Source: Streptomyces tuirus
Lineage (GTDB): Bacteria; Actinomycetota; Actinomycetes; Streptomycetales; Streptomycetaceae
NCBI RefSeq assembly: GCF_014701095.1
Contig: NZ_AP023439.1
Span: 5,692,001-5,756,000, forward strand
Reading direction: 5' to 3'
DNA length: 64,000 nt
The translations under genes were made by a program, and so were the position numbers. How positions within the stretch are numbered: position 1 is the first letter of the stretch; every line of letters starts with the position of its first letter. Of the stretch, positions 44,117 through 52,312 are shown in pieces. A model generated the notes under the pieces. That model saw nothing but the letters and a program-made list of their open reading frames with translations. It did not search any database and had not been told where the DNA came from.

Positions 44117-44463
44117 CGTGATCAGCTTCTTCGGGGGCTGTAATTCCAGTGTGCGCCCCGCGCCCCGCGCTCCGGGCGTCTAGCCGAGGGCACGTCTGAT
44201 GCGGCGAAGGCGATCTCGACGGGCCCTGGCCAGCCTCGACTTGCCAAGACCGTGCGGGGCAGAGGGCGCCCGATGGTGACCCACAGCGGCAAGCCCGTAC
44301 GTGTACCTGGGAATGGTGCGCGCGGACGTGGCCGGATGGCTGAGGGCATGCGGGCTCCAGCCGAGGCTGTTGGGCAGAGCCGGGTTGTGTGAGACCGCCG
44401 AGCGTAGTGTTGATTGTGCACTGAAAATAGAGGTGCCTGCCTCGCTCGTCGAGGAGGGGCTCA
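44117..44463. other. Gap without a supported gene
   Basis: No frame has a convincing start and protein-like content throughout. The minus strand near 44180-44240 encodes an Arg-rich tail (GKSRLARARRDRLRRIRR) that could be the end of a lost gene. GAGGAGGGG at 44451-44459 is the ribosome binding site for the small membrane protein frame starting at ATG 44464. Confidence 0.4.
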
Positions 44464-44532
44464 TGATGACTGGCACGCCGAATCCCCTGCCCTCACAGTG
44501 GGGACCGCGCCCACCTGATCAGGGTCCGCCAG

Positions 44533-44760
44533 GTGCAAGTACTGTTCTTGATCTGGATCATCACTGGCGTAATCGCAGCTAACGACGACGATCCCTCCTG
44601 TGAGGGGCTAACGGGTGATGCGCTGGAACTGTGCCGGGATGCGGGAGACGTCGGGACCGCGATCGGTGTGGGACTGGTCATCGGCTTGTGGGCAGCCGTG
44701 GACATCATCCTTGGGGTCACCTACGGCATCTACATTCTCAGCCGCAGGCGGCAACCGTGA
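44533..44760 (+). CDS. Small membrane protein, probably missing its N terminus by frameshift
   Basis: From GTG 44533 a 75-residue protein reads VQVLFLIWIITGVIAANDDD, a short Cys-containing loop (SCEGLTGDALELCRDAGDVG), then a second helix (VGLVIGLWAAVDIILGVTYG). Two-helix proteins of this form are common in Streptomyces. A very good ribosome binding site is not here but before ATG 44464, whose frame gives a Pro/Gln-rich stretch (NPLPSQWGPRPPDQGPPG) and is out of phase by one. A one-base change near 44525-44532 would fuse the two into a normal Pro-rich-plus-TM protein. The shortened form may still be made. Confidence 0.5.
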   Translation: MQVLFLIWIITGVIAANDDDPSCEGLTGDALELCRDAGDVGTAIGVGLVIGLWAAVDIILGVTYGIYILSRRRQP

Positions 44761-44797
44761 GTCCAAGGGTTTTTGCCGGCCACCCGGCCGCCCTCCA

Positions 44798-45388
44798 TCA
44801 CTTGATGATGATGTTGAACTGGGCGGTGCCGTCGTCCTCGAACTGCAGCGTCCCAGGAGTATTGGGGACCCCCAGTACTTCCGTCGCATTGATGTGCTCG
44901 CCGGGACGCGGGTCGGGCGTGCTGGTGAACGGGTCGTACGGGATGAGCTTGGGGTCCTCGGGGCCGACCACGAAGACAGGGCTGTCGGCTTCCCCGTTTG
45001 CGCCGGACCAGCGCGGGTTGCTTAGCCAGTAGGTGTCCCACTCGGTCGTGCCGGTCGTGCTGAGGTTCTTGACCCGCATGGAGTAGACCACGTACTGCTG
45101 TCCGGCGTCCGCCTTGTCGTCGCCGATTGCAGTGGTGTTGTCGACAGCGAGGAGTGTGATCTCAGCAGGGCCGTCCTCGGTCGTGACAGAGATGGTCTGT
45201 CCCTTCTTCAATTCACGCGGCGTCTGCGGTGACGGCGATTGTGGTGACGCCTCCTGTCGCGTACTGGCTGGTGTGCTCGTGGGCGACGTTTGAGGCGAGA
45301 TCTCGCTGGCGCTGTCGCTGTCTCCGCAGGCTGCGACACCCCCGAAGACGAGGGCCGCCACGACTGCGATGCTCGCGGACTTGTGCAT
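44798..45388 (-). CDS. Secreted lipoprotein, DUF4352-like
   Basis: A 196-residue protein with a lipoprotein signal: a hydrophobic stretch SIAVVAALVFGGVAAC ends at Cys 21 in a VAAC lipobox. A Ser/Thr/Pro/Gln-rich spacer (residues 25-60) tethers an all-beta domain (GQTISVTTEDGPAEITLLAV, then GQQYVVYSMRVKNLS) of the kind seen in DUF4352 immunoprotective-type extracellular domains. It should be anchored on the outer face of the membrane. It is the last intact gene before attR, reading away from it; its role in the element is unknown. Confidence 0.8.
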   Translation of the reverse strand: MHKSASIAVVAALVFGGVAACGDSDSASEISPQTSPTSTPASTRQEASPQSPSPQTPRELKKGQTISVTTEDGPAEITLLAVDNTTAIGDDKADAGQQYVVYSMRVKNLSTTGTTEWDTYWLSNPRWSGANGEADSPVFVVGPEDPKLIPYDPFTSTPDPRPGEHINATEVLGVPNTPGTLQFEDDGTAQFNIIIK

Positions 45389-45589
45389 GATGACGATCTT
45401 CTTCGCAGGTCGCCCCCCTGCTCCTTGCCTCCATCATGCGTCTGGCCTGTGCTGGCTGCGCCCCATACGCTGGTCATGACGGGGGCGGCGGCTGTTCATC
45501 AGCAGCTCGTCAATCCAGGATATTTCAACCGTCACGCTCGGCCGTCACCTGCGTCTATGCAGGCCATGCACAGCGCTCAGCAGTCCATA

Positions 45590-45611
45590 CTGCGCGACTA
45601 CCTCGACTGAG
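45590..45611 (+). repeat. attR: 22-bp direct repeat, duplicated hrdB 3' end
   Basis: Identical to 6310-6331. It encodes a leftover LRDYLD-stop of hrdB with no gene attached, followed 18 bp later by a strong terminator that fits the native hrdB terminator. It marks the right junction; sequence after it is core chromosome. Confidence 0.92.
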
Positions 45612-45629
45612 CGAGGTCGTACGACACGG

Positions 45630-45660
45630 AAGGCCCGGTTCCCCGAGGGGGCCGGGCCTT
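45630..45660 (+). terminator. Displaced native hrdB terminator
   Basis: AAGGCCCGG at 45630-45638 pairs with CCGGGCCTT at 45652-45660, extended by a C-rich/G-rich inner stem. It lies 20 bp after the duplicated hrdB stop, the normal place for an hrdB terminator before insertion. Confidence 0.78.
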
Positions 45661-45746
45661 CGTGATGCCGCCTCGCCGCGGGTGCGGGGTTCCGCGGGGT
45701 GGATCACTCTGGGTGTCCCACCGACACCACGGAGTGAGGAGTGCGT

Positions 45747-46595
45747 ATGCGTCGTCGTCTGGCACGAGCTCTGGTCCTGCCGCTGGTCCTGGCAGCCGCG
45801 GTACCGGCCCTGGCAATGGGTTCCAGTGCCCCTGTGGCCGCCGACAGTGTGGTCATAGGTGGCTTTCCCGTCGAGGCGTCCCAGAGCCCGTGGACGGTGG
45901 CCCTGTCCAGTCGTGACCGGTTCGGGGGTACGCGTGCCGGGCAGTTCTGCGGAGGCGTGGCGGTCGGTCGCTCGACCGTGCTGACCGCGGCCCACTGCCT
46001 GGACGAGGACGTCCTGGGAGGGCCGCCCGAGCGGGTACGTGACCTCAAGGTCATAGCCGGACGCACAGACCTGCTCTCGGGCAGCGGCGGCCAAGAGGTC
46101 GCCGTGCGCCGCACGTGGGTGAACCCGGCCTACGACGGTGTCAGCAATGCCGGGGACTTCGCCGTGCTCACCCTGGCCGAACCCCTTCAGGGCGACCCGG
46201 TCATCGGCATGGCAGCCGAGGGTGATCCGGCGTACACGGCGGGTGAGACGGCCACGGTGTACGGATGGGGCGACACCTCGGGTGCCGGTGAGTACCCCGA
46301 CAGCCTGCGGGCGGCGCGGGTGCGGGTGCTCCCCGACGCGCTGTGCGAGGAGGCGTACCCGGGCGGCTCGGAAGGCACCTACGACCCCAGGAGCATGCTG
46401 TGTGCCGGGGAGGCCGAGGGGGGTCGCGACGCCTGTCAGGGGGACAGCGGAGGGCCGCTGGTGGCCCAGGGGCGCCTGATCGGGCTCGTTTCCTGGGGGA
46501 TCGGCTGCGGTCGGGCCGGCAACCCCGGGGTCTACATGCGGGTGTCCGACATCATGCGCACACTCGGCTGGGCGCCGGCCTCGGGGGGTGCGTGA
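45747..46595 (+). CDS. Secreted trypsin-like serine protease (S1)
   Basis: A 282-residue preproprotein from ATG 45747 (GAGG 7 bp upstream; GTG 45741 possible). Signal peptide about residues 1-33 with an Arg-rich start and Ala-rich core. The mature enzyme begins near VIGGFPVEASQ (residue 36), the usual zymogen cleavage point. The catalytic triad is visible: H83 in TAAHC, Asp in NAGDFAVLTL, and Ser near 234 in CQGDSGGPLV; the Asp six residues before that Ser (GRDACQGDSGG) gives trypsin-like specificity for Arg/Lys. Six cysteines allow the S1 disulphides. From memory S. coelicolor has such a protease between hrdB and parE. Confidence 0.93.
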   Translation: MRRRLARALVLPLVLAAAVPALAMGSSAPVAADSVVIGGFPVEASQSPWTVALSSRDRFGGTRAGQFCGGVAVGRSTVLTAAHCLDEDVLGGPPERVRDLKVIAGRTDLLSGSGGQEVAVRRTWVNPAYDGVSNAGDFAVLTLAEPLQGDPVIGMAAEGDPAYTAGETATVYGWGDTSGAGEYPDSLRAARVRVLPDALCEEAYPGGSEGTYDPRSMLCAGEAEGGRDACQGDSGGPLVAQGRLIGLVSWGIGCGRAGNPGVYMRVSDIMRTLGWAPASGGA

Positions 46596-46673
46596 GGCCC
46601 GGCGAAGCCTTGGGCGGTGCATGAGGCGCGGTAAGGCGGCGGACGGCGCGTGAAGCCCCGCCTGCAGCTGCAG

Positions 46674-46860
46674 GCGGTGCGTGGGGCCCTATGGAGGCAC
46701 GGATGCGGCCCTCGGGCGGTGCGTGGGGCCCGATGGAGGCACGGATGCGGCCCTCCGGTGGTGCGTGGGGCTCGATGGAGCGGCGGATGCGGCCCTCGGG
46801 TGGTGCGGGGGGCTCGATGGAGCCGCGGATGCGGCCCTCCGGTGGTGCTTGAGGCCGGCG
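46674..46860. repeat. 42-bp tandem repeat (minisatellite)
   Basis: Units begin at 46674, 46716, 46758 and 46800, with a partial fifth at 46842; each contains a GCG-TGG-GGC-type start, GATGGAG and GGATGCGGCCCTC. Decayed units reach back to the protease stop, whose GGTGCGTGAGGCC resembles the unit start. The period is a multiple of three, so all frames stay open, but no start or family supports translation. It is probably a slippage-prone intergenic array between convergent genes. Confidence 0.85.
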
Positions 46861-46950
46861 GAGCCACGGGTACGCGTCTCGGGCGGTGCACGAGGCGTCC
46901 TGCGTAGCCCTGAAACGGCCCGGGCGCCTGACCCGCCTGGAAAGACGAGG

Positions 46951-46989
46951 ACGGGCGGCTGCCCCTGGTCACCAGGGGCAGCCGCCCGT
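46951..46989. terminator. Bidirectional terminator hairpin
   Basis: A nearly perfect inverted repeat: ACGGGCGGCTGCCCCTGGT against its complement ending at 46989, loop of about one base. It lies between the protease (plus) and the DUF7455 gene (minus), so it should stop both. Confidence 0.78.
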
Positions 46990-47032
46990 TCACCGGCCTG
47001 TGCCGGGCTGGCTCGTCGTCGGACGCGAGGTC

Positions 47033-47263
47033 TCAGCGCTCTTCGTCGGAGGCGTTCGCGGGAGCGGACGTGAGCCGCTCCGTCTCGTCCTGTATCTCAG
47101 CGGCGATCTTCTTGAGTTCCGGCTCGAACTTGCGGCCGTGGTGGGCGCAGAAGAGCAGTTCTCCGCCGCTGAGCAGGACGACGCGCAGGTACGCCTGGGC
47201 GCCGCAGCGGTCGCAGCGATCAGCGGCCGTCAGCGGGCTCGCGGGGGTCAGAACAGTAGTCAC
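47033..47263 (-). CDS. DUF7455 zinc-ribbon-like protein
   Basis: A 76-residue protein with CDRCGAQAYLRVVL followed by ELLFCAHHGRKFEPEL, giving a Cys-x2-Cys...Cys-x-His-His set that probably binds zinc. Conserved small proteins of this kind (DUF7455) lie next to the topoisomerase or sigma-factor genes in many actinomycetes, as I recall. Function unknown. It diverges from parE across a 441-bp gap. Confidence 0.8.
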   Translation of the reverse strand: MTTVLTPASPLTAADRCDRCGAQAYLRVVLLSGGELLFCAHHGRKFEPELKKIAAEIQDETERLTSAPANASDEER

Positions 47264-47704
47264 GTCGCCTCTTCTCTAGCTCGACGAGCTGTCGTACCAG
47301 GGTCAACATCCAACCAGCCCGAAAACGTTCCCGCTCGTGGCTTTTCCTCGAAAGAATCTTGCGAGGCGGCTGTCTGCTGCCGGTTGGCGGCGAATGTGCC
47401 GTATTGCGTGTCTATGTGTCTTACGGGGCTTCGCGTTGTATCGGTGGTCGGTCCTCCCGGCTGGGTTGCCGGTTGTTCATGAGGACGTGCCCGGAGCCTA
47501 AATGGTTCATGCCTGGAAGGGAACGTGATGTGTACTTCACTCCATCGAGGGATCGAACGTGTATGCGAGTGTGGACTAGTGTGAGTTTCCGACGAGGGTG
47601 GCGTTACAACGGCTCTACCAGGCCTCGGTACCCTCTCACCGGTGACTGAAGCCGCGCCCTTACCCGTGAGGGCCCCATCTGAAATTCAGCGAGGAGCGAA
47701 CCGC
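47264..47704 (+). promoter_or_regulatory. Divergent promoter region of parE and DUF7455 gene
   Basis: A 441-bp stretch with lower GC than the flanks in places (for example 47320-47370 and 47500-47600). I see no gene with a convincing start. GAGGAGCG at 47689-47696 is the parE ribosome binding site. No promoter boxes can be assigned with confidence. Confidence 0.4.
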
Positions 47705-49828
47705 GTGACCGCCGAAACGTCCGTGCCGTCCACAGCTCTGCTGGCAGGAGCAGACCGGGACGGTTCCAACTACACCGCGCGGCACCTGCTCGTCCTCGAG
47801 GGGCTCGAGGCCGTACGCAAGCGCCCGGGTATGTACATCGGCTCGACCGACAGCCGTGGCCTGATGCACTGCGTCTGGGAGATCATCGACAACTCCGTCG
47901 ACGAGGCCCTGGGCGGGTACTGCGACCACATCGAGGTGATCCTCCACGACGACGGCTCGGTCGAGGTCCGGGACAACGGCCGGGGCATCCCGATCGACGT
48001 CGAGCCCAAGACCGGCCTGTCCGGTGTCGAGGTCGTCATGACCAAGCTGCACGCCGGCGGCAAGTTCGGAGGTGGCTCCTACGCCGCCTCCGGCGGTCTG
48101 CACGGCGTCGGCGCCTCCGTGGTGAACGCCCTGTCCGCCCGGCTGGACGTCGAGGTGGACCGCGGTGGCCACACGCACGCGATCAGCTTCCGGCGCGGTG
48201 TCCCCGGCGCCTTCGCCGGCAATGGCCCGGAGGCCAAGTTCGAGGCCAAGAGTGGGCTGCGCAAGGCCAAGAAGATCCCGAAGAGCCGTACCGGCACGCG
48301 CGTGCGGTACTGGGCCGACCGCCAGATCTTCCTCAAGGACGCCAAGCTCAATCTGGAGACGCTGCACCAGCGCGCCCGCCAGACCGCGTTCCTGGTGCCC
48401 GGTCTGACCATCGTGGTGCGCGACGAATACGGGCTCGGCGAGGGTGGCAGCAAGGGCGAGGAGTCCTTCCGCTTCGACGGCGGGATCAGCGAGTTCTGCG
48501 AGTACCTGGCCAACGACAAACCGGTCTGCGACGTCCTCCGCTTCTCCGGGCAGGGCACCTTCAAGGAAACCGTCCCGGTGCTGGACGAGCACGGTCAGAT
48601 GACCCCCACCCAGGTCACCCGTGAGCTCGACGTCGACGTGGCGATGCGCTGGGGCACGGGGTACGACACGACCCTGAAGTCGTTCGTGAACATCATCGCC
48701 ACGCCCAAGGGCGGCACCCATGTCGCCGGCTTCGAGCAGGCCGTGACCGCCACGATGAACGAGGTCCTCCGCGCCAAGAAGCTGCTGCGCGTCGCCGAGG
48801 ACGACATCGTCAAGGACGACGCCCTGGAGGGTCTGACGGCGGTCGTCACCGTGCGCCTGGCCGAGCCGCAGTTCGAGGGGCAGACCAAGGAGGTCCTCGG
48901 AACCTCGGCGGCCCGTCGCATCGTGAACACGGTGATCTCCAGGGAACTCAAGGCGTTCCTGACGTCCACGAAGCGGGACGCCGCCCAGCAGGCCCGTGTC
49001 GTGATGGAGAAGGCCGTCGCCGCGGCCCGGACGCGCATCGCCGCCCGGCAGCACAAGGACGCGCAGCGGCGCAAGACGGCCCTGGAGTCCTCCTCGCTGC
49101 CCGCCAAGCTGGCCGACTGCCGCAGCGACGACGTCGACCGCAGCGAGCTGTTCATCGTCGAGGGTGACTCCGCGCTCGGCACGGCGAAGCTCGCCCGGAA
49201 CTCCGAGTTCCAGGCGTTGCTGCCGATCCGGGGCAAGATCCTCAACGTCCAGAAGTCGTCCGTGACGGACATGCTGAAGAACGCCGAGTGCGGCGCGATC
49301 ATCCAGGTCATAGGAGCCGGCTCGGGCCGGACCTTCGACATCGACACCGCCCGCTACGGCAAGATCATCATGATGACCGACGCCGACGTCGACGGCTCGC
49401 ACATCCGCACGCTGCTGCTGACGCTGTTCCACCGCTACATGCGGCCCATGGTCGAGGCCGGCCGGGTCTTCGCGGCGGTGCCGCCGCTGCACCGCATCGA
49501 GATCGTCCAGCCGAAGAAGGGCCAGGACATGTACGTCTACACGTACTCGGACCGCGAACTGCGCGACAAGCTCATGGAGTTCCAGACCAAGGGCATCCGC
49601 TACAAGGACTCGATCCAGCGCTACAAGGGCCTCGGCGAGATGGACGCCGACCAGCTGGCCGAGACGACGATGGACCCGCGTCACCGCACCCTGCGCCGGA
49701 TCAACCTCTCCGACCTGGAGTCCGCCGAGCAGGTCTTCGACCTGCTGATGGGTAACGACGTGGCGCCGCGCAAGGAGTTCATCTCCAACTCGGCGGCGAC
49801 GCTGGATCGGTCGCGGATCGACGCGTAG
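47705..49828 (+). CDS. parE: Topoisomerase IV subunit B (GyrB-like type IIA topoisomerase)
   Basis: A 707-residue protein from GTG 47705, chosen for GAGGAGCG 9 bp upstream. The GHKL ATPase domain carries IIDNSVDEALGGY, DNGRGIPIDV and GGLHGVGASVVNALS; the transducer follows near 250-430; the TOPRIM domain starts with ELFIVEGDSALGTAKLARN and contains MTDADVDGSHIRTLLLTLF with its acidic triad; the tail has QRYKGLGEMDADQLAETTMD. Streptomyces have a second GyrB/GyrA-like pair that was shown in S. coelicolor to be topoisomerase IV, and its genes flank this stretch; the partner here is at 60766-63222. It decatenates chromosomes at sporulation and growth. Confidence 0.92.
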   Translation: MTAETSVPSTALLAGADRDGSNYTARHLLVLEGLEAVRKRPGMYIGSTDSRGLMHCVWEIIDNSVDEALGGYCDHIEVILHDDGSVEVRDNGRGIPIDVEPKTGLSGVEVVMTKLHAGGKFGGGSYAASGGLHGVGASVVNALSARLDVEVDRGGHTHAISFRRGVPGAFAGNGPEAKFEAKSGLRKAKKIPKSRTGTRVRYWADRQIFLKDAKLNLETLHQRARQTAFLVPGLTIVVRDEYGLGEGGSKGEESFRFDGGISEFCEYLANDKPVCDVLRFSGQGTFKETVPVLDEHGQMTPTQVTRELDVDVAMRWGTGYDTTLKSFVNIIATPKGGTHVAGFEQAVTATMNEVLRAKKLLRVAEDDIVKDDALEGLTAVVTVRLAEPQFEGQTKEVLGTSAARRIVNTVISRELKAFLTSTKRDAAQQARVVMEKAVAAARTRIAARQHKDAQRRKTALESSSLPAKLADCRSDDVDRSELFIVEGDSALGTAKLARNSEFQALLPIRGKILNVQKSSVTDMLKNAECGAIIQVIGAGSGRTFDIDTARYGKIIMMTDADVDGSHIRTLLLTLFHRYMRPMVEAGRVFAAVPPLHRIEIVQPKKGQDMYVYTYSDRELRDKLMEFQTKGIRYKDSIQRYKGLGEMDADQLAETTMDPRHRTLRRINLSDLESAEQVFDLLMGNDVAPRKEFISNSAATLDRSRIDA

Positions 49829-49897
49829 CCGCGGCACCGGGCCGTTTTGCTGGGTACGACCGCGGGCTCCGGCCCCGGTCGGTGTCCGTCCGGCCAG

Positions 49898-49948
49898 GGC
49901 CAGTACGACCAGGGCTGGCCAGTACGACCAGGGCCCGTACGACCAGCC
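49898..49948. repeat. Short imperfect repeats after parE
   Basis: CAGTACGACCAGGGC occurs at 49901-49915 and 49920-49934, with a third imperfect copy (CGTACGACCAG) at 49936-49946. They sit 70-120 bp after the parE stop in the 275-bp gap before the DUF485 gene. They may be the remnant of a coding Gln/Tyr-rich repeat or a slippage array. No terminator is obvious nearby. Confidence 0.5.
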
Positions 49949-50103
49949 CCGTCACCCAGGGCCGGGCTCAAGGACCGTGCGCAGGCGGTGCGTTACGCCT
50001 ACGCGAAACGACTTGTGCGGCCGCCAGCCGGTTAGTCACCTGATGGGGTGAAGACGGAGGGGAAGAAGAGTCGGGGATCTTCCCGTTCTGTCCATCCTTG
50101 GGC

Positions 50104-50652
50104 ATGCAGCGAAGCAAGGGCCGTCCCCGTGGCGGCGGGGCCGGCCAGGAGAGTTGGGTCGAGCCTCTCGACGGTCATGACCCGGTCCCGGCCGAGGAGG
50201 CCGGACAGCTCAGGTACGACGATCCCTGGTACGACGCCCTCGCCTCCGGGTGGGGTGAGTGGGCCGGTGACGGGACGCAGGGCCCCTCGGTGGTTCCGCC
50301 GGCACGGGCGGGGGCCGCCGCGGCCGATGTGTACCTGGAAGTGCAGCGCAGTGCGGCCTTCCAGGAGGTGCGCAGGCGGTACCGGAGGTTCGTGGTGCCT
50401 GCGTTCGTGGCCTTCTTCGCCTGGTACCTGGGCTACGTCGTGGCCGCCACGACCGTGCCGGATCTGATGGCACGGCCCGTGGCGGGAGCGGTGAACGTGG
50501 CGATGGCGGCGGGACTCGGACAGTTCCTGTCCACGTTCCTGCTCACCTGGGCGTACGCGCGGCATGCGCGGCTTCGCAGGGACCGGGCCGCGCTCGAACT
50601 GCGGTGGGACACACAAGAACTGACGCGCGGCATGAACGGTGGTACGTCGTGA
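50104..50652 (+). CDS. DUF485 membrane protein
   Basis: A 182-residue protein from ATG 50104. Residues 1-75 are hydrophilic and Gly/Pro-rich. The DUF485 domain starts with EVQRSAAFQEVRRRYRRFVVPA and contains two membrane helices (FFAWYLGYVVAATT and GLGQFLSTFLLTWAYA). DUF485 proteins nearly always precede acetate/monocarboxylate sodium symporters of the ActP type, as here, where the stop and the next start overlap (GTGA). It is probably a small partner subunit or stability factor of the transporter. Confidence 0.9.
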   Translation: MQRSKGRPRGGGAGQESWVEPLDGHDPVPAEEAGQLRYDDPWYDALASGWGEWAGDGTQGPSVVPPARAGAAAADVYLEVQRSAAFQEVRRRYRRFVVPAFVAFFAWYLGYVVAATTVPDLMARPVAGAVNVAMAAGLGQFLSTFLLTWAYARHARLRRDRAALELRWDTQELTRGMNGGTS

Positions 50653-52241
50653 CGGAGGAACACCAGACGCTGGCGCTGCTGCTCTTCAGCGCGTTCGTCG
50701 CGGTCACGTTGGGGATCACCACGTGGGTCAGCCGCAACCGGCGCGGCTCGGCGGAGGAGTTCTACGCCGGCGGGCGGCTGTTCTCACCCATGGAGAATGG
50801 TTTTGCCATCGCGGGCGACTACATGTCGGCCGCCTCCTTCCTCGGAGTCACCGGGCTCATCGCCTTGTTCGGCTACGACGGGCTGCTGTATGTCGTCGGC
50901 TTTCTCGTGGCATGGCTGGTGGTGCTGTTCCTGGTCGCCGAACTGGTGCGCAACTGCGGCCGGTTCACGATGGCCGACGTCGTGGCGGCGCGGATGAGGG
51001 AGCGTCCGGTGCGCATCGCGGCGGGAACCTCCTCCGTCACCGTGTCCGTTCTGTATCTGGTGGCGCAGATGGTCGGCGCGGGCAGCCTGGTGGCGCTGCT
51101 GCTCGGGGGCACGAGCGACGCGGCGCGGGACTGGACCGTCATCGGTGTGGGCGCGCTCATGGTGATCTACGTGTCCCTGGGAGGGATGCGGGCGACCACA
51201 TGGATCCAGATCGTCAAGGCCGTTCTGCTGCTCGGCGGCACCATCGTGCTGACGGTGCTCGTCCTGGTGCGTTTCCACGGTGACGTGGACCTCTTGCTGC
51301 TCACGGCGGCGGAGCGCAGCGGGCACGGCGAGGCGTTCCTGGCGCCGGGGCTGAAGTACGGCGGGGACTGGACGGCCCGCTTCGACTTCATCAGTCTGGC
51401 GCTGGCCCTGGTGCTGGGTACGGCGGGGCTGCCGCACATCCTGTCGCGCTTCTACACGGTGCCCACCGCGCGGGCCGCCCGCCGCTCGGTCGTCTGGGCC
51501 GTCGGGCTGATCGGCGGCTTCTACCTGATGACGATCGTGCTCGGGTTCGGCGCGGCCGCCGTCCTGGGGCCGGATGCGGTCAGGGAGTCGAGCGCGGCCG
51601 GGAACACGGCGGTTCCGCTGCTGGCGCTCGACCTCGGCGGTGGTGCGGGTTCCACCGGGGGGACGGTTCTCTTCGCGATCGTCGCCGCGGTCGCCTTCGC
51701 CACGATCCTCGCCGTGGTCGCCGGGATCACGCTCGCGTCCTCGGCGTCCGTGGCCCACGACCTGTACGCCTCCCTGCGGCGCCGCGGCGGGAAGCCGCGC
51801 AGCGAGGTGGCCGTGGCCCGTGTCGCGGCCGTCGGCGTCGGCGTGTTGGCGATCGCGCTCGGTCTGCTGGCGCGGGACCTCAACGTGGCGTTCCTGGTCG
51901 GCCTGGCCTTCGCCGTCGCCGCGTCCGCGAACCTGCCGGTACTGCTCTACTCCCTGTTCTGGCGCGGCTTCACCACACGGGGCGCCGTATGGGCCGTCTA
52001 CGGCGGTCTGGTCCCGGCCGTGGTGCTCGTGGTGCTGTCCCCGGTGGTCTCGGGAAGCCCCGACTCACTCTTCCCGGGCATCGACCTCCAGTACTTCCCG
52101 CTGCAGAACCCGGGCCTGGTATCCATCCCCCTCGGCTTCCTCGCGGGCTGGCTGGGCACCGTCACCTCGACGGAGGTCCCCGACGAGGCCAAGCACGCGG
52201 AGACCGAGGTGCGTTCGCTGACGGGTGCCGGAGCGGCGTAG
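50649..52241 (+). CDS. Sodium:solute symporter (ActP/MctP-like)
   Basis: A 530-residue integral membrane protein of the SSS family with about 13 hydrophobic helices. GTG 50649 overlaps the DUF485 stop. Signature stretches are EEFYAGGRLFSPMENGFAIA and GDYMSAASFLGVTGLIALFG in helices 1-2, and GTAGLPHILSRFYTVP near the middle, typical of acetate and monocarboxylate carriers. It should take up acetate, pyruvate or similar acids with Na+ or H+. It converges with a CitA/CitB-type two-component system, 71 bp away, that is the likely carboxylate sensor. Confidence 0.92.
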   Translation: MTEEHQTLALLLFSAFVAVTLGITTWVSRNRRGSAEEFYAGGRLFSPMENGFAIAGDYMSAASFLGVTGLIALFGYDGLLYVVGFLVAWLVVLFLVAELVRNCGRFTMADVVAARMRERPVRIAAGTSSVTVSVLYLVAQMVGAGSLVALLLGGTSDAARDWTVIGVGALMVIYVSLGGMRATTWIQIVKAVLLLGGTIVLTVLVLVRFHGDVDLLLLTAAERSGHGEAFLAPGLKYGGDWTARFDFISLALALVLGTAGLPHILSRFYTVPTARAARRSVVWAVGLIGGFYLMTIVLGFGAAAVLGPDAVRESSAAGNTAVPLLALDLGGGAGSTGGTVLFAIVAAVAFATILAVVAGITLASSASVAHDLYASLRRRGGKPRSEVAVARVAAVGVGVLAIALGLLARDLNVAFLVGLAFAVAASANLPVLLYSLFWRGFTTRGAVWAVYGGLVPAVVLVVLSPVVSGSPDSLFPGIDLQYFPLQNPGLVSIPLGFLAGWLGTVTSTEVPDEAKHAETEVRSLTGAGAA

Positions 52242-52312
52242 GGCGGTGCCCTCGGTGTCCTGGCAGGACGGCGCCCGGCACCGGTTCAGGGAGAAACCGG
52301 CCCGCTGTCGCC

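Larger units (their letters stand above)
6310..45611. mobile_element. Integrative element inserted in the 3' end of hrdB
   Basis: About 39.28 kb bounded by 22-bp direct repeats. Content in order: tyrosine integrase; small phage/plasmid-type genes; HTH protein; iteron array; RecA/DnaB-like ATPase; a metabolic cluster with SerRS, an AlaRS-like protein and archaeal-type SAM synthetase; a five-gene helicase/methylase/kinase defence-type operon; a toxin-antitoxin pair; small and decayed genes. No FtsK/TraSA-type translocase, relaxase or Spd cluster is seen, so it is not a standard conjugative actinomycete element; it may be mobilised in trans, be a satellite, or have lost transfer genes. Flanking genes fit together as one chromosomal neighbourhood once it is removed. 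Confidence 0.9.

Noticed and set aside
46674-46860. Possible CRISPR array
   Set aside because: Units are contiguous 42-bp tandem repeats without unique spacers, and no cas gene is nearby.
47660-49837. 725-codon open frame opposite parE
   Set aside because: Codon-bias shadow of parE; its sequence is His/Asp/Arg/Leu-rich and non-protein-like.
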